Positions 24,051-32,256 of a DNA stretch of 39,797 nt are shown here, in pieces. The stretch covers positions 1-39,797 of the forward strand of contig JANQFV010000011.1 in the NCBI GenBank assembly GCA_028277645.1. Reading direction: 5' to 3'. The DNA is from Phycisphaerae bacterium. Lineage in GTDB: Bacteria > Planctomycetota > Phycisphaerae > UBA1845 > Fen-1342. Each line of letters begins with the position of its first letter. The stretch's first letter is position 1. The position numbers and the translations under genes are program-made. The notes beneath the pieces were generated by a model. The model made no database searches, was not told the origin of the DNA, and worked only from the letters and a program-made list of their open reading frames with translations.

Positions 24051-25412
24051 ATGTCGAGTGCCGTTGATGCCTTCATGCAGGAAGTGATTGCCAAGAACCC
24101 GGAGCAGAAAGAGTTCCACCAGGCGGTCCAGGAAGTCGTCGAATCGCTGATGCCCGTGCTGGAGCGGCACCCGGAGTACCGCAAGGCCAAAATGCTCGAG
24201 CGGATGGTCGAGCCCGAGCGCGTGATCATGTTCCGCGTGCCGTGGCGGGATGACCAGGGCAATATCCAGGTGAACCGCGGCATGCGCGTCGAGTACAACT
24301 CAGCCATCGGTCCGTACAAGGGCGGTCTCCGTTTCCACCCGTCGGTCAATCTGGGCATCATCAAGTTCCTGGGCTTCGAACAGGTCTTCAAGAACTCGCT
24401 GACCACGTTGCCGATGGGCGGCGGCAAAGGTGGCTCCGACTTCGATCCGAAGGGCAAGTCGGACAATGAGGTCATGAGCTTCTGCCAGTCGTTCATGAGC
24501 GAACTCTTCCGCCACATCGGGCAGAACTGCGACGTCCCCGCCGGTGACATCGGCGTCGGCGGCCGCGAGATCGGTTTCATGTTCGGGCAGTACAAGAAAC
24601 TCACCCGCCAGTTCGAAGGCGTCCTGACCGGTAAGGGCCTGAACTGGGGCGGCAGCCTGATTCGCCCTGAGGCGACCGGCTACGGCGCCGTGTACTTCGC
24701 CGAGGAAATGCTCAAGACGCGCGGCGAGTCCTTCGCCGGCAAGCGGGCGATCATCTCCGGCTCGGGTAACGTGGCGCAGTTCGCGGCCGAGAAGGTCCTC
24801 CAACTCGGTGGCAGGCCGGTCACGTTCTCGGATTCGAGCGGCTTCATCGTCGACGACGACGGCGTCAACGAAGAGAAGCTGTCGTTCGTAATGAACCTCA
24901 AGAACGTCAAGCGGGGCCGTATCAAGGAATACGTCACGAAGTACCCGAACGCCAAGTACCAGGAGACCGATCCGAAGGCTGATCACAATCCGCTGTGGTC
25001 GGTGCCGGGCGAGGTGGCCCTGCCGTCGGCGACGCAGAACGAAATCAACGTCAACGACGCCAACAACCTGGTCAAGAACGGCTGCTACTGCGTCTCCGAG
25101 GGCGCCAACATGCCGACCACGCCAGACGGCGTAAACGTCTTCCTCGAGTCGAAGATCCTCTACGGGCCGGGCAAGGCCGCCAACGCCGGCGGTGTAGCGG
25201 TCTCGGGTCTGGAGATGAGCCAGAACTCGATGCGGATCGGCTGGACGCGTGAAGAGGTCGATCGCAAGTTGCACGACATCATGATCAACATCCACGAGAA
25301 CTGCCGGAAGACGGCCGAAGAGTACGGCACGCCGGGCAACTACGTGAATGGTGCGAACATCGCGGGCTTCCTGAAGGTCGCGGACGCGATGCTGGATCAG
25401 GGCTGCGTGTAA
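24051..25412 (+). CDS. gdhA: Glutamate dehydrogenase, hexameric
   Basis: The enzyme interconverts 2-oxoglutarate plus ammonium and glutamate, using NAD(P)H; its length of 453 matches the bacterial NADP-type family I form. The start is ATG 24051, preceded by GGAG six bases upstream; ATG 24045 and GTG 24039 are in frame but lack this spacing. Conserved: GPYKGGLRFHPSVNL, PMGGGKGGSDFDPKGKS with the catalytic Lys, PAGDIGVGGREIG, GSGNVAQF (nucleotide fold), and GPGKAANAGGVAVSGLEMSQN too long to quote whole. It stands alone. Codon use is unusually regular, with C/G third bases, as for a highly expressed gene. Confidence 0.97.
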   Translation: MSSAVDAFMQEVIAKNPEQKEFHQAVQEVVESLMPVLERHPEYRKAKMLERMVEPERVIMFRVPWRDDQGNIQVNRGMRVEYNSAIGPYKGGLRFHPSVNLGIIKFLGFEQVFKNSLTTLPMGGGKGGSDFDPKGKSDNEVMSFCQSFMSELFRHIGQNCDVPAGDIGVGGREIGFMFGQYKKLTRQFEGVLTGKGLNWGGSLIRPEATGYGAVYFAEEMLKTRGESFAGKRAIISGSGNVAQFAAEKVLQLGGRPVTFSDSSGFIVDDDGVNEEKLSFVMNLKNVKRGRIKEYVTKYPNAKYQETDPKADHNPLWSVPGEVALPSATQNEINVNDANNLVKNGCYCVSEGANMPTTPDGVNVFLESKILYGPGKAANAGGVAVSGLEMSQNSMRIGWTREEVDRKLHDIMINIHENCRKTAEEYGTPGNYVNGANIAGFLKVADAMLDQGCV

Positions 25413-25447
25413 GCCGGCAATTCGAGCGGCACGATTGGTGGTATCTT

Positions 25448-25493
25448 AAGCGAGCGGTTGCGGGTGCCCGGTGGCGCGCGCGGCCGCTCGCTT
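25448..25493 (+). terminator. gdhA terminator
   Basis: AAGCGAGCGG and CCGCTCGCTT form a perfect 10-bp stem around a 26-base loop that itself can fold (CGGGTGCCCG). It is followed by TGTTGTG, so the T tract is weak. It starts 35 bases after the gdhA stop. Confidence 0.55.
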
Positions 25494-25584
25494 TGTTGTG
25501 CGCGTTCGCAAACAGGATCGCTCGGCAAGTGCCCGCGATCCGGATAGGCTGCGCTGTGCGTGTGTGGTTCGGAAGGATGCGGTG

Positions 25585-28575
25585 ATGACGAAGGCAGGTT
25601 CCTCAACGGTGGAAGGACGGACGGCGAGTCCGACCGTGTCGACCGGGCACGACTGGCGGCTGGGACGATTTCCCAACCTGATGCCGCATCGTATTCAGGA
25701 GATCCTGCTGGTCTCCAGCGCCTACGACTCGTTTATCCTGGAAGAAGACGGCCTGCTGACGGAAATGGTCTACACCGAGTACGTGGACCTGGGGCTGACG
25801 CACGCGCCGCACATCACGCGCGTGGCGACCGGCGAGGACGCGCTGGCGGCGATTCGCGAGTCTTCGTTCGACCTCGTCATTACGATGCTGCGATTGGGGG
25901 ACATGGACGTGCCGAACTTCGGGCAGGCGGTGCGTGCGCTTGATCCGAGCTTGCCCGTCGTGCTGCTGATCTCCAGCGATTGGGAGCTGTCGCGCGTAAT
26001 GCACCAGCACGACGAGCTGCACGTAGATTCGGTCTACGTCTGGCACGGCGACGCTAAGCTGTTCCTGGCGATCATCAAAGCGTTTGAGGATCGCCGGAAT
26101 GTCGAGCACGACACGCGGGTGGGGGACGTGGGCGTCATCATTCTGATTGAGGACTCGGTGCGGTTTCGCTCGTCGCTGCTGCCGATCATGTACAGCGAGC
26201 TGGTGAAGCAGACGCGCGCGGTGATGGCTGACGGCCTGAACCACATGGACAAGCTGCTGCGCATGCGGGCCCGCGCAAAAGTGCTGGTTACCGATACGTA
26301 CGAAGAGGCGGAGGACTTCTATCGACGATACCGCAAGCAACTGTTCGGCGTTGTGACCGACGTGTCGTTTCCCCGCGGCGGAAAGGTCGATCCGCTGGCG
26401 GGCATCGACTTCATTCGGCAGATTCGGCGGGAGCTGCCCGATCTTCCGGCCGTGCTGCAATCGTCGGATCCAAACAACGGTGCCCTGGCCGCCGAGATCG
26501 GGACATGGTTTCTGCACAAGAAGTCGGCGACGCTCCTCGAAGACCTGCGGTACTTCATGCTCGAGAATTTCGGATTCGGCGACTTCGTCTTTCGCACTTC
26601 GGACGGTACGGAGGTCGCACGCGCGGCGGACCTTCAGACAATGGCCCGCGTTCTGCGGGACGTGCCCGACGCGTCGATCAAACACCACGCGTTGCGGAAT
26701 CACTTCTCGAACTGGCTGCGGGCCCGTACCGAGTTCGCGCTCGCCCGGCGGATGCGTCCCAGGAGCGTGTCGGAATTCAGCGACATCGAGGAGATTCGAC
26801 GCTTCCTGATTCGCGGTATCAGCGACGCGATCCGTCAGAATCGGCGCGGCGTGGTGGAGGACTTCTCACGGCACCGCTTCGACGCCCACGCGGGGTTCGC
26901 ACGGCTGAGCGGCGGCTCTATGGGCGGGAAAGCGCGCGGCCTCGCATTCGTCGATGCGCTGCTGGCGAGTGCTAATCTCGATGCGGAGTTCGAGAACATC
27001 CGCGTGCGCGTGCCGCCGTCGGTCGTGGTCGGTACGGACGTATTCGACGAGTTCCTGGATGCTAACCGGCTGCGCCACCGGGCGCTATGCTCCAACGATG
27101 ACGCGTGGCTCCGGCGGGCATTCCTCAAGGCCGAGTTGCCCGACGACGTACTGTCCGACATGCGGGCTTTTCTCGACATTGTCCGCGGACCGCTGGCCGT
27201 ACGGAGCTCGAGCCTGCTGGAGGATTCGCAATACCACCCGTTTGCCGGCGTGTATGCGACGCACATGCTGGCTAACAACGAGCCGGAAGAGGAGCAGCGC
27301 TTCGGGCGCTTGCAGCAGGCCATCAAGCTTGTTTACGCGTCGACGTTTCACACGGCCACGCGCCGCTACCTCGACGCGACGCCGCACCGCATCGAAGAGG
27401 AGAAGATGGCGGTGATTCTCCAGCCGGTGGTGGGGGCGCGGCACGGCGATCACTTCTATCCCGACTTCAGCGGCGTGGCCCGCTCGTACAACTACTACCC
27501 GTTCGGCGCGATGCGACCAGAGGACGGCGTGGCGAGCGTCGCGCTGGGCTTGGGTAAGACGATTGTGGATGGCGGGCAGGCGCTGCGCTTCTGTCCGGCG
27601 CATCCGCAGGTGCTACCCCAGCTCGGTGAACCGGAGGAGTTTCTGAACCAGTCGCAACGGGCGTTCTTCGCGATTGATCTGGCGGGTGAGCCCTGCGAAC
27701 CGGGATTGGACTACGAACAGTGCATCCAGACCGTGGATCTCGATGTGGCCGAGGAGCACGGCACGCTCCGGCTGTTGGGATCAATCTGGTCGCCGGATAA
27801 CCAAGCGTTCTATGACGGCATTGAGCGTTCAGGGGTGCGCGTAGTGACATTTGCGCACATACTGAAGTCTGAAGCGTTTCCGCTGGCGGCGTTGCTGCGC
27901 CGCTTGCTGGACCTCGGACGCGCGGGCATGAACTGTCCCGTGGAGATCGAGTTCGCGGTGGACATGACGAGCGCGCCGAAGGAATTCGCGGTACTGCAAA
28001 TCCGCCCGGCGGGCAGCAGTCTGGATCGCGCGCGGGTGGAATTGGGGCATCTGGAGCGCGACGCGATGATGTGCTACAGCCCGCACGCGCTCGGCAATGG
28101 CGTGCTGCGCGGCCTGCGTGACGTGGTGTACGTCAAGCCGGACCAGTTCGATCCGGCACACACGCCGGAGATGGCCGAGGAGATCGGCGAGCTGAATGAT
28201 CGGCTGATATCCGCGAATCGACCCTATGTGCTGATTGGTCCCGGTCGCTGGGGCTCGTCGCATCGCTGGCTGGGGATTCCGGTAGCGTGGTCGCAGATTT
28301 CCGCGGCTCGTGTGCTAATCGAAACAACCTTGCAGGACTTCGTCGTCGAGCCGTCACAGGGCAGCCACTTCTTTCAGAACCTGACGTCGTTCGGTATCGC
28401 GTACCTGGCAGTCAACTCGTTCTCGGACGAGGGCTTCATCGACTGGGAATGGCTGAACGCGCAACCCGTGGAGCACGAAACGGACTTCCTGCGGCACGTA
28501 CACCTACCGACAGCACTCGAAGCCCGTATCAACGGCGAGGTGTCACAGGCGGCGATTCTGAAGCGCGGTGTCTGA
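25585..28575 (+). CDS. Receiver-receiver-PPDK_N ATP-binding fusion protein
   Basis: The 996-residue protein starts at ATG 25585 with GGAAGGA upstream. Residues 36-170 are a receiver-like domain with the phosphoacceptor Asp replaced (VITMLRLGD). Residues 182-330 form a second receiver with IEDS, VVTDVSFPRGG (Asp259), QSSD and HKKS (Lys312/313), so it could be phosphorylated. Residues about 443 on carry the pyruvate phosphate dikinase/PEP synthase ATP-grasp: SGGSMGGKARG, VRSSSLLEDSQYHPFAGVY (Arg540, Glu545-Asp546), IEFAVDM and AVLQIRPAG. There are no swivelling-His or PEP-binding domains. It may transfer phosphate or act in signalling. Substrate unknown; a similar architecture occurs in other planctomycetes and Bacteroidetes, to my recollection. 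Confidence 0.85.
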   Translation: MTKAGSSTVEGRTASPTVSTGHDWRLGRFPNLMPHRIQEILLVSSAYDSFILEEDGLLTEMVYTEYVDLGLTHAPHITRVATGEDALAAIRESSFDLVITMLRLGDMDVPNFGQAVRALDPSLPVVLLISSDWELSRVMHQHDELHVDSVYVWHGDAKLFLAIIKAFEDRRNVEHDTRVGDVGVIILIEDSVRFRSSLLPIMYSELVKQTRAVMADGLNHMDKLLRMRARAKVLVTDTYEEAEDFYRRYRKQLFGVVTDVSFPRGGKVDPLAGIDFIRQIRRELPDLPAVLQSSDPNNGALAAEIGTWFLHKKSATLLEDLRYFMLENFGFGDFVFRTSDGTEVARAADLQTMARVLRDVPDASIKHHALRNHFSNWLRARTEFALARRMRPRSVSEFSDIEEIRRFLIRGISDAIRQNRRGVVEDFSRHRFDAHAGFARLSGGSMGGKARGLAFVDALLASANLDAEFENIRVRVPPSVVVGTDVFDEFLDANRLRHRALCSNDDAWLRRAFLKAELPDDVLSDMRAFLDIVRGPLAVRSSSLLEDSQYHPFAGVYATHMLANNEPEEEQRFGRLQQAIKLVYASTFHTATRRYLDATPHRIEEEKMAVILQPVVGARHGDHFYPDFSGVARSYNYYPFGAMRPEDGVASVALGLGKTIVDGGQALRFCPAHPQVLPQLGEPEEFLNQSQRAFFAIDLAGEPCEPGLDYEQCIQTVDLDVAEEHGTLRLLGSIWSPDNQAFYDGIERSGVRVVTFAHILKSEAFPLAALLRRLLDLGRAGMNCPVEIEFAVDMTSAPKEFAVLQIRPAGSSLDRARVELGHLERDAMMCYSPHALGNGVLRGLRDVVYVKPDQFDPAHTPEMAEEIGELNDRLISANRPYVLIGPGRWGSSHRWLGIPVAWSQISAARVLIETTLQDFVVEPSQGSHFFQNLTSFGIAYLAVNSFSDEGFIDWEWLNAQPVEHETDFLRHVHLPTALEARINGEVSQAAILKRGV

Positions 28576-28597
28576 TCCGCGTGAGTACGTCGCGTGC

Positions 28598-28625
28598 TTG
28601 ACAGCGTGTATGGCCATACTATCGT
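28598..28625 (+). promoter_or_regulatory. Promoter of the lptF-lptG-regulator operon
   Basis: TTGACA, a 16-base spacer and TATCGT (four of six), about 75 bases before ATG 28701. The perfect -35 makes this one of the more believable promoters. Confidence 0.55.
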
Positions 28626-28700
28626 TGGTCCGTTACCCCGCGACAGTCGGGCGCGGTCGCCCCTGGCGGGCAGTCCGCAGAAGCCGGTAGTTGAGAACGT

Positions 28701-30365
28701 ATGGTCACACTGCACGCCTATGTCCTTCGGGAACTGCTCAAGACCTTCGGGCTCACACTGGCGGCACTGACGGCATTGTTCACCATGGGGGGCGGGCTCT
28801 ACAACGTTGTCAGTTACGAGGGTTTTTCGGCGGCCGACGTATTTCGTTTCGTGCCGCTGCTGATTCCGATCGTCGTCACGCTGACGATGCCGATCGCGGC
28901 GCTCTTCGCCGTGACAATGGTGTACGGCCGGTTGGCGGACGACAACGAGCTGGTGGCGTGTCGCGCCGCCGGCGTCAACGTCCACCGCATGTTTCGATCG
29001 GCGGTCCTGTTGTCGATCTTCGTGGCGGTGTTCACGCTGTTGTTCGGTAGCTTCATCATCCCGCGGTTCGTAGGCCGGATCGAGCAGTTTGCTCGCAACA
29101 ACATCCGGGATCTGGTCGCGCAGACGCTCCAGCGGAAGGGGTTCATTCATCGCAGCCGCGATGGCGCCGACAGCTACACCCTGACGGCCGAGCAGGTGCA
29201 GGGCGTAACGGACGAGGCGCTGCTAACCAAGGGCTTCGAAGTCGGCAGCGGTTTGCACTACCTGCTGATCCGCAACCCCACGTTGCTGCACATTGACGAG
29301 CACGGCGCGTTACAGCGGTTCGCCGCCGCGCGCGAAGGCATGGTCATATTCGACACGCGACCGACACCGATCGAGTTGACACTGCTTGTGCGCGAGGGGC
29401 GCAACTTCGAGGTCGGCAAGAGCGCGGTGACGATCCGCCAACAGCAGATCGGCCCGATTCCGATGGAACTGCCGGCGCGGGTGCGCATGTCGACCGCCGC
29501 GCTGGACGACCTGATACGGTGGCGAGCGTCGCCGTGGCTGGCGCCGCGGCTACAGGATGAAATCCGCATGTATCGGCGTGAACTGCTGCGCGAGCACCTC
29601 TTCGCGTGGTGCGCCGAGCGTATTGAGGCAGGCGCGGACATCGAGTTTCCCGGGGCGGACGAGCGATCCTTCCTAGTGCGCGCGAGCAGCGCGGAGCGCG
29701 TGCGGTCCGGCCTGCGGCTCAGTGACGTCAGCGTAGAGGTGCAGCGAGCGGACGCTGCCGTGCAGGTACGCTACGAGGCGGCGGCCGCGGACCTGATCGC
29801 TGCCGACTTCGGATTGTTCGGGCTGGCGCTCGAGATTCGCATGCTGCAAACTGAGGACGCGGATGTCCTGGAATACAACCCGCGTTTCGGCGATCCGGAT
29901 ACGCCGCGGCGGAAGCCGACGTTGAGTGTCGACGGTCCGTGGGTACCTTCGGAAGTCGAGGCGGACCTGGCGCAGTTTCCGCCTTCAGCGGTGCTCGATC
30001 CGAACGTGGAAATGCCAGTTCCTCAAGCGCTGGCGGATCGGCGGATCAGCCTGCAGAACTCCGCCAAGCACGTGCAGCGGAAAATAACGGCGACAATTCA
30101 CTTTCGATCCGCCTACACGGTTAGCGTGTTGGTGACCGGTTTGATGGGGGCGGCGCTGGGCGTGATCTTCCGTGGATCGCGCGCGCTGGCGGCGGTGTTG
30201 ATCGCGATGATCCCGTTCTTCAGCGTGCTGATCCTGATGGTGCTGGGGCGGCATGTCGCCGAGGATCCGGCTACTACGCAGTACGGGCCGCTGGTGACCT
30301 GGGGTGGGCTGGCGGTGGTACTGGTCGCGGACTTCGTCATCCTGCGCCTGGGGGTGCGGCGATGA
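28701..30365 (+). CDS. lptF: LPS export permease LptF-like (YjgP/YjgQ family)
   Basis: The 554-residue inner-membrane protein is one half of the LptBFG transporter that extracts lipopolysaccharide for transport to the outer membrane. It shows the family order: a helix near 10-34, MPIAALFAVTMVYGRLADDNELVACRAAGV (the coupling segment, quoted in part), a large periplasmic region, and three C-terminal helices (TVSVLVTGLMGAALGVIF, ALAAVLIAMIPFFSVLILM, LVTWGGLAVVLVADFVIL). At 554 it is about 190 residues longer than E. coli LptF (366), the excess being periplasmic. It overlaps the following gene by four bases. Confidence 0.88.
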   Translation: MVTLHAYVLRELLKTFGLTLAALTALFTMGGGLYNVVSYEGFSAADVFRFVPLLIPIVVTLTMPIAALFAVTMVYGRLADDNELVACRAAGVNVHRMFRSAVLLSIFVAVFTLLFGSFIIPRFVGRIEQFARNNIRDLVAQTLQRKGFIHRSRDGADSYTLTAEQVQGVTDEALLTKGFEVGSGLHYLLIRNPTLLHIDEHGALQRFAAAREGMVIFDTRPTPIELTLLVREGRNFEVGKSAVTIRQQQIGPIPMELPARVRMSTAALDDLIRWRASPWLAPRLQDEIRMYRRELLREHLFAWCAERIEAGADIEFPGADERSFLVRASSAERVRSGLRLSDVSVEVQRADAAVQVRYEAAAADLIAADFGLFGLALEIRMLQTEDADVLEYNPRFGDPDTPRRKPTLSVDGPWVPSEVEADLAQFPPSAVLDPNVEMPVPQALADRRISLQNSAKHVQRKITATIHFRSAYTVSVLVTGLMGAALGVIFRGSRALAAVLIAMIPFFSVLILMVLGRHVAEDPATTQYGPLVTWGGLAVVLVADFVILRLGVRR

Positions 30366-31456
30366 CCATCATCGATCGCTACGTGATCCGTGGCTTCGTC
30401 ACCAGCTATCTATTGCTGCTGACGATGGGCGTCGGGTTGTACATCTTCGGCGACATCCTGTTCAACCTGGACGAGTTCACCGAGAACGAGACGCTGTCGA
30501 CGATGCAAATCGTGCGCAACATGTTCGATTATTACGGGCACAATCTGCCGCTGTACTACCATCAGCTCGGCGGTGTGATGATGGGGATCGCGGCCTCGTT
30601 CACGTTTGCGATGATGCTCAAGAATAATGAGCTGATCGCGCTCGTGGCGGCGGGCGTGCCGTTGCAGCGGTTGGCCGTGCCGACGCTGGCCACGGCGGCG
30701 GTCTTCGTCGGGCTGTGGGTGGCCAACAGTGAGCTGCTGCTGCCCAACTGGGCGCACAAAATCGCACGGCGGCACGACGACGTCAGCGCGACGCGCGTAT
30801 CCGAAGTGCATTGCGTGCGCGACGAGGGCAACGCGATTCTGTCGGCCGGCGAACTCCGCGCGCAACAGGGCGAGCTGCGCGACGTGTACATCATCGAGCC
30901 GGACGAAGATGGTAATCCGACGCTGCTGGTGCGGGCGGATACAGCCCACTACGACCACGAACGCGAAACCTGGCGACTCGAGCGTGGCGCCCGACTGACG
31001 GTGCGGGCTGCGTTTTCGGGTGGCGGCGTGGGCGAACTGATGCAGTGGGAGCCGCTCGACGAATACAACTTTTCGCTGTCGCCGGAACAGATCCTGCTGC
31101 GGCAGAGCTCGCAGTGGTCCAGCCTGATGAGCATGCGGCAGATGAGTCAGCTCGTGAAGACGGGGAACCTGCCGAACCTGCCGGCCATCGAGAAAAGCCG
31201 GCACATCCGGTTCATGGAGCCTTTGCTGGCGTTTATCCTGTTGTTCCTGTCGGTGCCGTTCTTCCTGACGTGCGAGCCGGCGAACGTGCTGGTCGCCGGC
31301 GGGAAGGCGCTGGTGCTGACCGGTTTGTGTTTCGCGTTTACGTTCATCATGAACGGCATGCCGGTCGGCACGGGCGAGGCGCTGCTGGTGACGGCGCTGC
31401 CCGTTCTGGTTTTTGCGCCGGTCGCGGTATTGCACGTGTCGAATGTGAGGACCTGA
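30362..31456 (+). CDS. lptG: LPS export permease LptG-like (YjgP/YjgQ family)
   Basis: The 364-residue protein starts at ATG 30362, overlapping lptF (ATGA). It has the family layout: helix near 15-35, LYYHQLGGVMMGIAASFTF, LKNNELIALVAAGVPLQRLA (coupling segment), a beta-rich periplasmic domain with HYDHERETWRLERGARL, and C-terminal helices (PLLAFILLFLSVPFFLT, NVLVAGGKALVLTGLC). Length is normal. Which of the pair is F and which G is inferred from order and similarity. Together with lptF it would form the transmembrane part of the LPS exporter. Confidence 0.85.
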   Translation: MTIIDRYVIRGFVTSYLLLLTMGVGLYIFGDILFNLDEFTENETLSTMQIVRNMFDYYGHNLPLYYHQLGGVMMGIAASFTFAMMLKNNELIALVAAGVPLQRLAVPTLATAAVFVGLWVANSELLLPNWAHKIARRHDDVSATRVSEVHCVRDEGNAILSAGELRAQQGELRDVYIIEPDEDGNPTLLVRADTAHYDHERETWRLERGARLTVRAAFSGGGVGELMQWEPLDEYNFSLSPEQILLRQSSQWSSLMSMRQMSQLVKTGNLPNLPAIEKSRHIRFMEPLLAFILLFLSVPFFLTCEPANVLVAGGKALVLTGLCFAFTFIMNGMPVGTGEALLVTALPVLVFAPVAVLHVSNVRT

Positions 31457-31458
31457 CG

Positions 31459-32139
31459 ATGGCCCGAATCGTGATCATCGAGGACGAGCCTGAACTGGCA
31501 CACGGATTGCGGGACAATCTCGAGTTCGAGCAGTACACGGTCGCGCATGCCTTGACCGGCCAGCAGGGACTGGAGCTAGTGGCTGAGCGGCCGACGCACC
31601 TCGTGTTGCTCGATTTGATGCTGCCGGACATGGACGGCTTCGACGTGTGCCGCCGGCTGCGCGAATCGGGGTACACCATGCCGATCATCATCCTCAGCGC
31701 CAAGAGCCAGGAGATCGACAAGGTCCGCGGGCTGGAGCTGGGTGCGGACGACTACGTGACCAAGCCGTTCAGCCTCCGCGAGCTGCTGGCGCGCGTCAGT
31801 GCTGCCCTGCGGCGGGCCGATCAGGCCCCGGCCACGCGCGCACAGTTCAGCGTCGGCGATAGACAGGTCGATCTCGTGCGACAGGTCGTGCGCGTCGACG
31901 AAGAAGAGCTGCCGCTCGGATACTACGAAGCGGAAATCCTGCGTATGCTGCACGAGCGTGTGGGCGAGGCCGTGCCGCGGGCGGACCTGCTCGAACAGAT
32001 CTGGGGCGTCGGCGCCAGCCCGGTCGATCGCACGGTGGACAACCACGTCGTCAGCCTCCGCCGCAAGCTCGAAGACGATCCGAAGAAGCCGCAACACATC
32101 CTCACGGCGCATGCCGTGGGATATAAGCTGGTGCTGTAA
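31459..32139 (+). CDS. OmpR/PhoB-type response regulator, orphan
   Basis: The 226-residue protein starts at ATG 31459, two bases after the lptG stop. Receiver domain: acidic pair in IIEDE, phosphoacceptor Asp52 in LLDLMLPDMDGF, Ser80 in IILSAKS, and Lys102 in VTKPFS. The winged-helix output domain (about 130-226) includes RTVDNHVVSLRRKLEDDPKKP, the DNA-recognition helix. No histidine kinase is in the window. Cotranscription with lptF and lptG suggests regulation of, or by, envelope state; this is inference. Confidence 0.95.
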   Translation: MARIVIIEDEPELAHGLRDNLEFEQYTVAHALTGQQGLELVAERPTHLVLLDLMLPDMDGFDVCRRLRESGYTMPIIILSAKSQEIDKVRGLELGADDYVTKPFSLRELLARVSAALRRADQAPATRAQFSVGDRQVDLVRQVVRVDEEELPLGYYEAEILRMLHERVGEAVPRADLLEQIWGVGASPVDRTVDNHVVSLRRKLEDDPKKPQHILTAHAVGYKLVL

Positions 32140-32153
32140 GATGGTATCGAAGT

Positions 32154-32175
32154 GCCACTGCTCTCGAGCAGTGGC
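32154..32175. repeat. Inverted repeat, copy 2 (terminator-like)
   Basis: GCCACTGCTC and GAGCAGTGGC form a perfect 10-bp stem around TC, 14 bases after the regulator stop. Same core as copy 1 at 20277 and copy 3 at 32191. It could terminate the operon. Confidence 0.75.
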
Positions 32176-32190
32176 GGTCTACAGGCAAGA

Positions 32191-32208
32191 CCACTGCTCA
32201 AGAGCAGG
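32191..32208. repeat. Inverted repeat, copy 3 (imperfect)
   Basis: CCACTGCTC, AA, GAGCAGG: a 7-bp stem. It lies 15 bases beyond copy 2. Confidence 0.6.
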
Positions 32209-32230
32209 CGCACCCACGGGGGCCGTCGTC

Positions 32231-32256
32231 GTCATTCCGAACGAGGTGAGGAATCT
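32231..32256 (-). repeat. GTCATTCC...GGAATC dispersed repeat
   Basis: The 26-base segment begins GTCATTCCGAACGA and ends GGTGAGGAATCT, with ATTCC/GGAAT arms. I know this pattern as a short dispersed repeat common in many bacteria. It supplies the last seven codons and stop of the following gene. Confidence 0.65.
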
